Positions 7,702-15,742 of a stretch of DNA of 64,000 bases are shown in pieces. Each line of letters begins with the position of its first letter. The first letter of the stretch is position 1. The notes under the pieces were generated by a model that made no database searches, had not been told where the DNA came from, and saw nothing but the letters and a program-made list of their open reading frames with translations. Both the position numbers and the translations under genes were made by a program. The DNA is from Ramlibacter sp. GTDB lineage: Bacteria > Pseudomonadota > Gammaproteobacteria > Burkholderiales > Burkholderiaceae_C. Where the stretch lies: positions 62,001 through 126,000 of the forward strand of contig JAHBZN010000004.1 in NCBI GenBank assembly GCA_019635415.1, given 5' to 3'.

Positions 7702-8490
7702 ATGAGAAAGTCTGATCCGAGCGTTCCAGCCACGCCCACCATCCAGGTCATAGAGCGCATGTTCGCGCTGATCGACGTGCTGGCCTCGCGCGAGGAAGCC
7801 ATATCGCTCAAGGAAATCAGCGAGAAGACGGGGCTTCATCCCTCCACCACCCACCGCATCCTCAATGATCTGGCCACGGGCCGCTTTGTGGACCGCCCTG
7901 AAGCCGGCAACTATCGGTTGGGCATGGGGCTGCTGGAGCTGGGCAATCTCGTGAAGGGGCGTCTCAACGTGCGCGATGCCGCGCTGCAACCCATGCGCGA
8001 ACTGCACAAGCAGATCCAGCAACCCGTCAACCTGAGCATGCGCCAGGGCGACGAAATCGTCTACATCGAGCGCGCGTACAGCGAACGCTCGGGCATGCAG
8101 GTGGTGCGCGCCATCGGAGGTCGAGCCCCGTTGCACCTCACGTCCACCGGCAAGCTGTTCCTCGCGGCCGACGACCCCCAGCGTGTGCGCACCTACGCCA
8201 CGCGCACCGGCTTGGCGGGCCACACGCGCAACAGCATCACCCAGCTGCCCGTGCTCGAGCGGGAACTGGCCAAGGCTCGCCAATACGGGCTGGCGCGTGA
8301 CAACGAGGAACTGGAGCTGGGCGTGCGCTGCATGGCGGCGGGCATTTACGACGACCAGAACAAGCTGGTGGCCGGCCTGTCGATCTCAGCCCCCGCCGAT
8401 CGGCTCGATGAGGGCTGGCTGGCCAAACTTCAAACAACGGCCGCGGAAATCTCGGCCGCCCTGGGCTACAAAACGACAACGGGCCGATGA
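7702..8490 (+). CDS. IclR-family transcriptional regulator
   Basis: A 262-residue DNA-binding regulator. The N-terminal winged helix-turn-helix covers about residues 10-75 (ISLKEISEKTGLHPSTTHRI), followed by a GAF-like effector domain (about 90-255) with HLTSTGKLFLA and the region around GVRCMAAGIYD. IclR proteins usually control aromatic or carboxylic-acid catabolism, but no such genes lie beside it, so the regulon and ligand are unknown. SD GGGGAG precedes the ATG closely, and TAAAAT at 7670-7675 may be its -10 box. The stop codon sits in the loop of a 7-bp GC hairpin (8479-8497) that has no T-run. Confidence 0.9.
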   Translation: MRKSDPSVPATPTIQVIERMFALIDVLASREEAISLKEISEKTGLHPSTTHRILNDLATGRFVDRPEAGNYRLGMGLLELGNLVKGRLNVRDAALQPMRELHKQIQQPVNLSMRQGDEIVYIERAYSERSGMQVVRAIGGRAPLHLTSTGKLFLAADDPQRVRTYATRTGLAGHTRNSITQLPVLERELAKARQYGLARDNEELELGVRCMAAGIYDDQNKLVAGLSISAPADRLDEGWLAKLQTTAAEISAALGYKTTTGR

Positions 8491-8544
8491 GGCCCGTGGA
8501 CAGGATGACGCCCCGCACCCGATGCGTTCGGGCCGACGTGAGGT

Positions 8545-9597
8545 TCAGCCGCTGACCTGACGGATCATTGTGCTCGGCGCGATGGACGGCGGGTTGGACT
8601 CCACCCAGCGGCGAACCCGCTCGGCATCCCCCAGCCGGCTCAGCTTGCCGGCCGAATCCAGGAACACCATGATCAGCTTGCGCCCGGCGATCTTGGCCTG
8701 CATGACCAGGCACTGGCCAGCCTCGGAGATGTAGCCGGTTTTCTGCAGGCCAATGTCCCAGTCAGGGTTCTTCACGAGCCGGTTGGTGTTGTTGTACTGC
8801 AGCGTCCGGTTACCCACGGCGACCTGGTAGCCCGGGGACGTGGACAACTCGCGAAGCAGCGGGTCGTTGTACGCAAAATTCACCAGCGTGGCGAGGTCCT
8901 TCGCGCTCGACTGGTTCTGGCTGGACAGGCCCGTCGGCTCCACATAGCGTGTGTCATGCATGCCGATCTGGCGTGCCTTGGCATTCATGAGCCCGACAAA
9001 AACATCCAGCCCGCCTGGATAGGTTCGCCCCAGGGCATGCGCCGCACGGTTTTCGCTGGACATCAGTGCCAGATGCATCAGCTCGCCCCGGCTCAACGTG
9101 GTGCCGACGCGCAGGCGCGATGAGCTGCCTTTCTCGGTATCCACATCATCCTGGGTGATGGTGATCATCTCGTCCATCGGCAGTTTCGCTTCGCTGAGCA
9201 AGACACCGGTCATGAGCTTGGTCAGTGAAGCGATGGGCAGAACGGCGGAGTCGTTCTTGCTCAGCAGCACCTCGCGGGTGTCCTGATCGATCACCAGCGC
9301 CACACTGGATTTGAGGTCCAGAAGGTCTTCAGTGGAATGCAGGCCCGCGAGTTGCCCGAACGAAGGCTTGGCGGGCACCACGGCGCGGATCGCGTGGCGG
9401 CGCTTGGCCACCGGCAAGGTGCGCGACACGCGGCGCTTGGAAACGATGGTCTTGCTGCTCTTCTTGGCTACCGGCTTGCTACGGTCCGCAGCGTGAACGG
9501 AAGGCACCACCAGCGCGGTACCTAGGGCAAATAGTGCAAGCAAGTGTAGGAGGCGATTCAAAGTTTTGCTCGATGCAGTGGCGGCATGACAGATCAT
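8545..9597 (-). CDS. pbpG: D-alanyl-D-alanine endopeptidase, PBP7-like (serine peptidase S11)
   Basis: A periplasmic low-molecular-weight penicillin-binding protein that cuts peptidoglycan cross-links. The signal peptide ends near residue 37 (SVHA-AD), then a basic Lys/Arg-rich linker of about 40 residues leads to the catalytic domain. The penicilloyl-serine motifs are S124-L-T-K127, S181-E-N183 and K286-T-G288. The ATG at 9597 is supported by GAGGAG 8 bases upstream. It lies downstream of the leuA genes on the same strand but beyond their terminator, so it likely has its own promoter. Confidence 0.93.
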   Translation of the reverse strand: MICHAATASSKTLNRLLHLLALFALGTALVVPSVHAADRSKPVAKKSSKTIVSKRRVSRTLPVAKRRHAIRAVVPAKPSFGQLAGLHSTEDLLDLKSSVALVIDQDTREVLLSKNDSAVLPIASLTKLMTGVLLSEAKLPMDEMITITQDDVDTEKGSSSRLRVGTTLSRGELMHLALMSSENRAAHALGRTYPGGLDVFVGLMNAKARQIGMHDTRYVEPTGLSSQNQSSAKDLATLVNFAYNDPLLRELSTSPGYQVAVGNRTLQYNNTNRLVKNPDWDIGLQKTGYISEAGQCLVMQAKIAGRKLIMVFLDSAGKLSRLGDAERVRRWVESNPPSIAPSTMIRQVSG

Positions 9598-9644
9598 TGA
9601 CGAAACTCCTCAACGCGGCAGGAACGGTTGGAGTTTACATCCGC

Positions 9645-9684
9645 AAAAAAAGTCGCGCAAGATCAAAGACTTGCGCGACTTTTC
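9645..9684 (-). terminator. Terminator after the leuA pair (bidirectional form)
   Basis: A 14-bp stem (AAAAGTCGCGCAAG at 9648-9661 with CTTGCGCGACTTTT at 9670-9683) with A- and T-runs at either end and an 8-base loop. It lies 32 bases beyond the stop of the downstream leuA and before pbpG. Confidence 0.88.
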
Positions 9685-9715
9685 TAAACTAAGGGTTCAA
9701 TTATAAGTAGTTACC

Positions 9716-11254
9716 CTAGCCTTGGGCGGCCACCCGGTCAGCTTTACTCTGTAACTTGTTGAGAGCACTCAGATAAGCCTTGGCCGATGCAACGACGATA
9801 TCCGGGTCGGCTCCCACCCCGTTGACCACGCGTCCCGAGTTCTGCAAGCGCACCGTCACCTCGCCCTGGCTCTCGGTGGAACCGCTGATGGCATTCACCG
9901 AATAGAGCACCATTTCCGCCCCGCTTTTCACGTGCGTCTCGATGGCCTTGAGCGAGGCGTCCACCGGTCCGTTCCCGTCGGATTCGCCCCGTACTTCCTG
10001 GCCGCCGGCGGTGAACACCACCGTGGCATGGGGCCGCTCCCCGGTCTCGCTGTGCTGCGCCAGTGAAACGAAGCCGTACTGCTCCTTTTCATGGGTGACG
10101 CTTTCGTCGCTCACCAGCGCCAGGATGTCTTCATCGAAGATTTCACTTTTGCGATCGGCCAGTTCCTTGAAACGGGCGAACGCAGAGTTGATGTCGGCCT
10201 CGCTTTCCATGACCACGCCCAATTCCTGCAGCCGCTGCTTGAAGGCATTGCGGCCGCTGAGCTTGCCCAGCACGATCTTGTTGGCGCTCCAGCCCACATC
10301 CTCGGCGCGCATGATCTCGTAGGTATCGCGGGCCTTGAGCACGCCGTCCTGATGAATGCCCGAGGCATGGGCAAAGGCATTCGCACCGACCACCGCCTTG
10401 TTCGGCTGAATCACGAAGCCCGTGGTCTGGCTGACCATGCGGCTGGCCGCCACGATGTGGATCGGGTCCACATTCATCTCCAGGCCGAAGTAATCCTTGC
10501 GGGTCTTCACCGCCATGACGATTTCTTCCAGCGAGCAGTTGCCGGCGCGCTCGCCCAGGCCATTGATGGTGCACTCCACCTGGCGCGCACCGCCAATCTT
10601 GACGCCAGCCAGTGAATTGGCGACCGCCATGCCCAGGTCGTTGTGACAGTGCACGGACCAGATGGCCTTGTCGCTGTTGGGCACGCGCTCGCGAAGGGTC
10701 TTGATGAAGGTGCCATACAGTTCCGGCACGGCATAGCCCACGGTGTCGGGAACGTTGATGGTGGTGGCGCCTTCGGCAATCACGGCCTCCAGCACACGGC
10801 ACAGGAAGTCCATCTCGCTGCGGTACCCATCCTCGGGTGAGAACTCGATGTCGGCGCACAGGTTGCGCGCAAAGCGCACCGACTGCTTCGCCTGCTCCAG
10901 CACCTGTTCGGGCGTCATCCGCAGCTTCTTTTCCATGTGCAGGGGCGACGTGGCAATGAAGGTGTGGATGCGCGCGCGATTGGCGCCCTTGAGCGCTTCG
11001 GCGGCACGCGCGATGTCGCGGTCATTGGCACGCGACAGCGAACACACCGTCGAGTCCTTGATGGCATTGGCAATCAGCTGGACCGCCTCGAAATCGCCAT
11101 TGGAGCTGGCAGCAAAGCCGGCCTCGATCACGTCGACCTTCAGCCTCTCGAGCTGGCGCGCGATGCGCAGCTTCTCGTCCTTGGTCATGGAAGCCCCGGG
11201 CGACTGTTCGCCGTCGCGCAGGGTGGTGTCAAAAATGATGAGTTTGTCTGTCAT
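9716..11254 (-). CDS. leuA: 2-isopropylmalate synthase, about 512-residue form
   Basis: Condenses acetyl-CoA with 2-oxoisovalerate in the first committed step of leucine synthesis. The TIM-barrel domain has DTTLRDGEQSPG at residues 9-20, the metal site VHCHNDLG and NGLGERAGN; the C-terminal leucine-binding regulatory domain covers about residues 390-505. It resembles the E. coli-type enzyme in length. It is the downstream member of a tandem pair with a second leuA (37-base gap), so it probably shares that gene's attenuated transcript. It could instead be a related homocitrate- or citramalate-synthase-like enzyme, but the motifs favour LeuA. Confidence 0.9.
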   Translation of the reverse strand: MTDKLIIFDTTLRDGEQSPGASMTKDEKLRIARQLERLKVDVIEAGFAASSNGDFEAVQLIANAIKDSTVCSLSRANDRDIARAAEALKGANRARIHTFIATSPLHMEKKLRMTPEQVLEQAKQSVRFARNLCADIEFSPEDGYRSEMDFLCRVLEAVIAEGATTINVPDTVGYAVPELYGTFIKTLRERVPNSDKAIWSVHCHNDLGMAVANSLAGVKIGGARQVECTINGLGERAGNCSLEEIVMAVKTRKDYFGLEMNVDPIHIVAASRMVSQTTGFVIQPNKAVVGANAFAHASGIHQDGVLKARDTYEIMRAEDVGWSANKIVLGKLSGRNAFKQRLQELGVVMESEADINSAFARFKELADRKSEIFDEDILALVSDESVTHEKEQYGFVSLAQHSETGERPHATVVFTAGGQEVRGESDGNGPVDASLKAIETHVKSGAEMVLYSVNAISGSTESQGEVTVRLQNSGRVVNGVGADPDIVVASAKAYLSALNKLQSKADRVAAQG

Positions 11255-11291
11255 GGGAGTTCCTCTTTATGCTGTCTGTATCCGGGGGTGG

Positions 11292-12971
11292 TCAGCCCGC
11301 TGCGGCATCGGCGGCCGCTGGCAACACGGTGGATTGTGCGCGCTGCAAACCTGAAAGTATCGCCTTGAGCGAGGCGGCGACGATATTTGCATCCGTTCCA
11401 ACGCCAAACAACGTGCGCTCGTTGACGCGCAGCTCCAGGTAGGCGACCGCCCTCGCATCGGCCCCCGAGCCCACGGCATGCTCATGGTAGTCCAGCACGC
11501 GGATGGACTGCCCGGTGGCCTGGCTCAGGCCGGTCACGAACGCATCGATGGGCCCGGTGCCCTCGCACTCGACTTCCTGAGGGCCATCGTCCAGCATCAG
11601 GCTGGCAGCCATCACCACCCGCCCGTCGGCCTGTTCGGTCACGCGGTGCTGCGGCGCGGCGATGCGGTCCAGGCCGTATTCGCGACTGAAAAGCTGCCAC
11701 AGGTCATGGGCCGTGAGTTCTTTCCCTTCGGTATCCATCACACCCTGCACCACCTGGCTGAACTCGATCTGCAGCCGACGCGGCAGCTCCAGCCCGTATT
11801 CCGCCTCGAGCAGGTAGGCAATCCCGCCCTTGCCCGACTGGCTGTTGACCCGGATCACGGCCTCGTAGCTGCGCCCAAGGTCCTTGGGGTCGATGGGCAG
11901 GTAGGGAATCGCCCAGGCATCGCCCTCGCGACGGGCGGCAAATGCTTTCTTGATGGCGTCCTGATGGGAGCCGGAAAACGAGGTGTAGACCAGGTCACCT
12001 GCATAGGGATGACGCGGGTGCACCGGCAACTGGTTGCAATACTCCACCGTGCTTCGGATCGTGTCGATGTCAGAGAAATCGAGTCCAGGCGACACGCCCT
12101 GGGTGTAGAGGTTCAGCGCCACATTGACCAGGTCGAGGTTGCCCGTGCGCTCGCCGTTGCCAAACAGGCAGCCTTCCACGCGGTGCGCGCCGGCCTGCAG
12201 GGCCAGCTCGGCCGCGGCCACGCCCGTCCCGCGGTCGTTGTGGGGATGAACCGAAATCACCACGTTGGCATGGCCTTCAAGTCGACGACTCATCCATTCG
12301 ATCTGGTCGGCAAAGATATTGGGCGTGGCGTTTTCCACCGTCGTCGGCAGGTTCAGGATGATGGGTCGACCGGGGCCCCAAGCAGCCATGGCGGTCTCAC
12401 AGGCCTGCAACGAAACCTCCAGTTCGGCCATCGAAAAGGTCTCCGGCGAATACTGGAGCACCCATTCTGTCTGGGGTTGCGCGTCGGTCAGGCGCCTGAT
12501 CAGACCCACATGGTGTTTTACCAGCGCCATGACCTCGGGCACCGCCAGCCCGAACACCACTTTGCGCCACACTGGAGCCACGGCGTTGTAGACATGGACG
12601 ATGGCACGGGGCGCCCCCGACAGCGCCTCGACCGTGCGTTCAATCAGTTCCTCGCGCGCCGGCGTCATCACCTGGATGGTCACATCCGCCGGGATACGGT
12701 CCTCCTCGATGAGCTGGCGAACGAAGTCAAAGTCGGCCTGTGAAGCGGCAGGAAATCCGACCTCGATCTCCTTGAAGCCGATTTTCACCAGCATCTCGAA
12801 CATGCGCAGCTTGCGCGCGGGATCCATGGGCTCGATCAGGGCCTGGTTGCCGTCACGCAGATCCGTGCTGAGCCAGATGGGGGCCTGGGTAAGGACCGCA
12901 TCCGGCCACGTCCGGTCGCGCAGGCCGATGGGCTTGAACGGGGAGTATTTGCTGGCTGGTTGTTTCAACAT
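11292..12971 (-). CDS. leuA: 2-isopropylmalate synthase, long (yeast/actinobacterial-like) form
   Basis: Same reaction as the neighbouring gene, but the 559-residue long class of LeuA. Catalytic motifs are STDLRDGNQAL near residue 34, VHPHNDRGTG and NGERTGNLDLV; the C-terminal LeuA regulatory domain follows. The ATG at 12971 is chosen; the frame is open further upstream, but those codons lie inside the attenuator hairpins. The Leu-rich leader at 13062-13115 and overlapping hairpins precede it, so leucine-dependent attenuation is likely (inference). Two different LeuA enzymes in one transcript may differ in leucine feedback sensitivity. Confidence 0.93.
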   Translation of the reverse strand: MLKQPASKYSPFKPIGLRDRTWPDAVLTQAPIWLSTDLRDGNQALIEPMDPARKLRMFEMLVKIGFKEIEVGFPAASQADFDFVRQLIEEDRIPADVTIQVMTPAREELIERTVEALSGAPRAIVHVYNAVAPVWRKVVFGLAVPEVMALVKHHVGLIRRLTDAQPQTEWVLQYSPETFSMAELEVSLQACETAMAAWGPGRPIILNLPTTVENATPNIFADQIEWMSRRLEGHANVVISVHPHNDRGTGVAAAELALQAGAHRVEGCLFGNGERTGNLDLVNVALNLYTQGVSPGLDFSDIDTIRSTVEYCNQLPVHPRHPYAGDLVYTSFSGSHQDAIKKAFAARREGDAWAIPYLPIDPKDLGRSYEAVIRVNSQSGKGGIAYLLEAEYGLELPRRLQIEFSQVVQGVMDTEGKELTAHDLWQLFSREYGLDRIAAPQHRVTEQADGRVVMAASLMLDDGPQEVECEGTGPIDAFVTGLSQATGQSIRVLDYHEHAVGSGADARAVAYLELRVNERTLFGVGTDANIVAASLKAILSGLQRAQSTVLPAAADAAAG

Positions 12972-12987
12972 GGTGGGTTCTCGGTTC

Positions 12988-13079
12988 AAAAAAACCAGCA
13001 GCCCAAGAAAAACGGCCCGCTGCTGGTGCAAACGGGCCGTTGATCGGGAAATGCGCGTGCGCTACCGTCTCCGCCCGTT
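12988..13079 (-). promoter_or_regulatory. Leucine attenuator: competing hairpins before leuA
   Basis: Reading the minus strand 5' to 3', four segments can pair alternately. Segment 1 AACGGGC (13079-13073) lies at the end of the leader ORF and pairs with segment 2 GCCCGTT (13037-13031). Segment 2 as AACGGCCCG (13041-13033) pairs with segment 3 CGGGCCGTT (13019-13011). ACCAGCAGC (13027-13019) pairs with GCTGCTGGT (13002-12994), followed by seven T (12994-12988), which gives the terminator. The 2:3 hairpin loops out the left arm of the terminator, as in classical amino-acid operon attenuators. The 2:3 hairpin is itself followed by five T, so which form terminates needs testing. Confidence 0.78.
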
Positions 13080-13115
13080 GGGGGATAGCAGTAGGGCCAG
13101 CGAAATTTGGTGCAT
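13062..13115 (-). CDS. Leucine leader peptide, MHQISLALLLSPNGRRR
   Basis: A 17-codon ORF between pssA and leuA. Four of its residues 6-10 are leucine (codons CTG, CTA, CTG, CTA); CTA is uncommon in this GC-rich genome, as expected for a sensor of charged Leu-tRNA. The Leu codons sit just ahead of segment 1 of the attenuator hairpins. A possible -10 box TACAGT (13122-13127) ends only 6 bases before the ATG and no Shine-Dalgarno is seen, so the transcript could start at or near the ATG (leaderless; inference). Confidence 0.75.
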   Translation of the reverse strand: MHQISLALLLSPNGRRR

Positions 13116-13159
13116 CGAATTACTGTATCACAAGTCCAAGAAGGCCGGAACCCGTCGGC

Positions 13160-13969
13160 TCACTTGTGCAAGCCCCGCTCCTCCGGCTCATCGGTGGAGG
13201 TGCTGATCACACTGGTCTGCTGGCCCTTAAAACGGCGCCAGCCATAAACGATGTAGCCGCTGAGTCCGTACACCACGAACAGGCCAAACAGCACTGTGGG
13301 GGGATGGATGTTGATGACGGCAATGCCCAGCGCGATCAACACGATCACGGCGAAAGGCACGCTCTTTTTCATCTGCACGTCCTTGAAGCTGTAGAAAGGC
13401 ACGTTGGTGACCATGGTCAGCCCGGCATACAGGGCAAAGGCAAACATCACCCAGGCCGCGTCATAGCCCTTCACACCCAGCTCCGTCATGAGCGAGATGA
13501 AGCCGGCCACCAGCGCCGCAGCAGCGGGCGACGGCAAGCCCTGGAAATACCGCTTGTCGACCACCCCGGTATTGACGTTGAAGCGCGCCAGTCGCAGCGC
13601 AGCGCAGGCGCAGTAGACAAACGCGGCAAACCAGCCCCACCGGCCCAGACCCTTGAGGGCCCACTCGTAGGCGATCAGCGCCGGAGCCGCGCCAAACGAC
13701 ACCATGTCGGACAGCGAATCCATCTGCTCGCCGAAGGCACTTTGGGTATTGGTCATGCGGGCCACCCGGCCATCGAGGCTGTCGAGCACCATGGCCGCGA
13801 ACACGCCCACGGCCGCCATGTCGAAGCGACCGTTCATGGCCATGACCACGGCGTAGAAGCCGCCGAACAGGGCTGCCAGCGTGAACAGGTTTGGCAGGAT
13901 GTAAATGCCCTTGCGACGCTTGCGCACCACAATGCCGTCGATCGCGCCCGGATGGGATTCGTTGCTCAT
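13160..13969 (-). CDS. pssA: CDP-diacylglycerol-serine O-phosphatidyltransferase
   Basis: Makes phosphatidylserine from CDP-diacylglycerol and serine, the precursor of phosphatidylethanolamine, at the inner membrane. The 269-residue protein has the CDP-alcohol phosphotransferase signature from residue 63 (DSLDGRVAR, then FGEQMDSLSD) and about seven hydrophobic segments, making it the integral-membrane subclass. It lies between ilvC and leuA but is separated from ilvC by a terminator and from leuA by the attenuator, so it is probably transcribed on its own. Confidence 0.94.
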   Translation of the reverse strand: MSNESHPGAIDGIVVRKRRKGIYILPNLFTLAALFGGFYAVVMAMNGRFDMAAVGVFAAMVLDSLDGRVARMTNTQSAFGEQMDSLSDMVSFGAAPALIAYEWALKGLGRWGWFAAFVYCACAALRLARFNVNTGVVDKRYFQGLPSPAAAALVAGFISLMTELGVKGYDAAWVMFAFALYAGLTMVTNVPFYSFKDVQMKKSVPFAVIVLIALGIAVINIHPPTVLFGLFVVYGLSGYIVYGWRRFKGQQTSVISTSTDEPEERGLHK

Positions 13970-14004
13970 TCGATGAGTTTAAGTCAGGCCCGCGCCGAAA
14001 GGTG

Positions 14005-14030
14005 AAAAGGCCACCCGGAGGTGGCCTTTT
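14005..14030 (-). terminator. Terminator after ilvC
   Basis: Perfect 11-bp stem AAAAGGCCACC/GGTGGCCTTTT with tetraloop, 23 bases beyond the ilvC stop. A- and T-runs at the two ends let it work in either direction. Confidence 0.88.
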
Positions 14031-14052
14031 GATCCTGATGCGGCTTGCGGGA

Positions 14053-15069
14053 TCAGTTGCGCGTCTGGTCAACCAGCTTGTTCTTGGCGATCCAGGGCAT
14101 CATGGCACGCAGCTTGCCGCCCACCACCTCGATGCTGTGATCGGCGGTGTTGCGGCGGCGAGCCGTCATGCTGGGATAGCCGGTACGGCCTTCCAGGATG
14201 AACATCTTGGCGTAGTCGCCATTCTGGATGCGCTTGAGCGCATTGCGCATGGCCACGCGCGACTGCTCGTTGATGACTTCAGGGCCGGTCACGTACTCGC
14301 CGAACTCCGCGTTGTTGGAGATCGAGTAGTTCATGTTGGCAATACCGCCCTCGTAGATCAGGTCGACGATGAGCTTGAGCTCGTGCAGGCACTCGAAGTA
14401 GGCCATCTCCGGGGCATAACCGGCTTCAACCAGGGTTTCGTAACCCATCTTGATCAGCTCGACAGCACCGCCGCACAGCACGGCCTGCTCGCCGAACAGG
14501 TCGGTCTCGGTCTCTTCCTTGAAGTTGGTCTCGATGATGCCGGCCTTGCCGCCACCATTGGCCATGGCATAGGACAGCGCCAGATCGCGGGCGCGACCGG
14601 TCTTGTCCTGGTGCACCGCCACGAGGTGGGGCACGCCGCCACCCTGGGCGTAGGTCGAGCGCACCGTGTGGCCAGGTGCCTTGGGCGCCACCATCCACAC
14701 ATCGAGGTCGGCGCGCGGCACGACCTGGTTGTAGTGAACGTTGAAGCCATGCGCGAAGGCCAGCGAAGCGCCCTGCTTGATGTTGGGCTCGACGTTGTTC
14801 CGGTAGACCTCGGCGATCTGCTCGTCCGGCAGCAGGATCATGACCACGTCAGCCGACTTGACCGCCTCGTTGACCTCCAGCACCGTCAGGCCGGCCTTGC
14901 CCACCTTGTCCCACGAGGCCCCGCCCTTGCGCAGGCCGACCACGACCTTCACGCCGCTGTCGTTGAGGTTCTGCGCATGGGCATGGCCCTGCGAACCGTA
15001 GCCGATGATGGCAACCGTCTTGCCCTTGATGAGGCTCAGGTCACAGTCCTTGTCGTAATAAACCTTCAT
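14053..15069 (-). CDS. ilvC: Ketol-acid reductoisomerase (NADP+)
   Basis: Isomerises and reduces acetolactate or acetohydroxybutyrate in valine and isoleucine synthesis. The 338-residue product is the short class I form. The Rossmann motif GYGSQGHAHAQNL starts near residue 23; the C-terminal knotted domain contains the metal-binding acidic motifs around EVINEQSRVAMRNAL. It follows ilvN with a 36-base gap in the ilvB-ilvN-ilvC order and is closed by the terminator at 14005-14030. Confidence 0.97.
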   Translation of the reverse strand: MKVYYDKDCDLSLIKGKTVAIIGYGSQGHAHAQNLNDSGVKVVVGLRKGGASWDKVGKAGLTVLEVNEAVKSADVVMILLPDEQIAEVYRNNVEPNIKQGASLAFAHGFNVHYNQVVPRADLDVWMVAPKAPGHTVRSTYAQGGGVPHLVAVHQDKTGRARDLALSYAMANGGGKAGIIETNFKEETETDLFGEQAVLCGGAVELIKMGYETLVEAGYAPEMAYFECLHELKLIVDLIYEGGIANMNYSISNNAEFGEYVTGPEVINEQSRVAMRNALKRIQNGDYAKMFILEGRTGYPSMTARRRNTADHSIEVVGGKLRAMMPWIAKNKLVDQTRN

Positions 15070-15105
15070 GGTTTCTCCTGTAGAAATCGTTGATGTGAAA
15101 ATTGA

Positions 15106-15597
15106 TCAGGCGCGCAGGATCCGCTCGCCACGGCCAATGCCGCTGGAGCCAGTGCGCACGGTCTCGAGAATGGCGCTGCGTTCGATGGCTTCCAGGAACG
15201 CGTCGTTCTTGCCCTGGTCACCCGTGAGCTCGATGGTGTAGCTCTTCTCGGTCACGTCGATGATGCGGCCACGGAAGATGTCGGCCATGCGTTTCATTTC
15301 CTCGCGCTCCTTGCCCACGGCGCGCACCTTCACCATCATGAGCTCGCGCTCGGTGTAGGCGCCTTCGGTCAGGTCGACCACCTTGACGACCTCGATCAGC
15401 CGGTTCAGATGCTTGGTGATCTGCTCGATCACGTCGTCCGAACCGGTGGTCTGGATGGTCATGCGGGAGAGCGAGGCATCCTCGGTCGGCGCGACGGTCA
15501 GCGATTCGATGTTGTAGCCACGGGCCGAAAACAGGCCCACCACGCGGGAAAGAGCACCGGGCTCGTTTTCCAGCAAGACAGCAATGATGTGTTTCAT
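15106..15597 (-). CDS. ilvN: Acetolactate synthase small (regulatory) subunit
   Basis: The 163-residue regulatory partner of IlvB, conferring valine feedback inhibition. The N-terminal ACT domain (MKHIIAVLLENEPGALSRVV, residues 1-75) binds valine; a C-terminal ALS_ss domain covers about 85-158. The ATG at 15597 fits the family start; GAGGAG lies about 13 bases upstream. The 145-base gap to ilvB contains repeat copy B. Also called ilvH in enteric nomenclature. Confidence 0.95.
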   Translation of the reverse strand: MKHIIAVLLENEPGALSRVVGLFSARGYNIESLTVAPTEDASLSRMTIQTTGSDDVIEQITKHLNRLIEVVKVVDLTEGAYTERELMMVKVRAVGKEREEMKRMADIFRGRIIDVTEKSYTIELTGDQGKNDAFLEAIERSAILETVRTGSSGIGRGERILRA

Positions 15598-15678
15598 GAT
15601 GAAGGGACTCCTCTTTTCGCCGCCCTCCCCCGCGCACGGTAATGCACGGGCTCGACAAGCAATAGATTCGTCCAGTTT

Positions 15679-15720
15679 GCTATTGAATTGATAGCTGCAG
15701 GCGTCCAACGGACGCGGGCT
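15679..15720 (+). repeat. Dispersed repeat copy B (between ilvB and ilvN)
   Basis: GCTAT-N7-ATAGC at 15679-15695, 20 bases, then GGGCT at 15716-15720, followed by ACAGCCC. It lies inside the ilvBNC transcript between the stop of ilvB and the start of ilvN. Confidence 0.8.
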
Positions 15721-15742
15721 ACAGCCCTATTTTAGTTCCAGC

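Noticed and set aside
8479..8497. Terminator at the end of the iclR-type gene
   Set aside because: A 7-bp hairpin contains the stop codon but no T-run follows; recorded only in the gene entry.
12972..13031. In-frame N-terminal extension of leuA (MHQQRAVFLGLLVF...) from a TTG
   Set aside because: Its codons are the attenuator hairpins themselves, there is no Shine-Dalgarno, and the LeuA family begins at the ATG at 12971.
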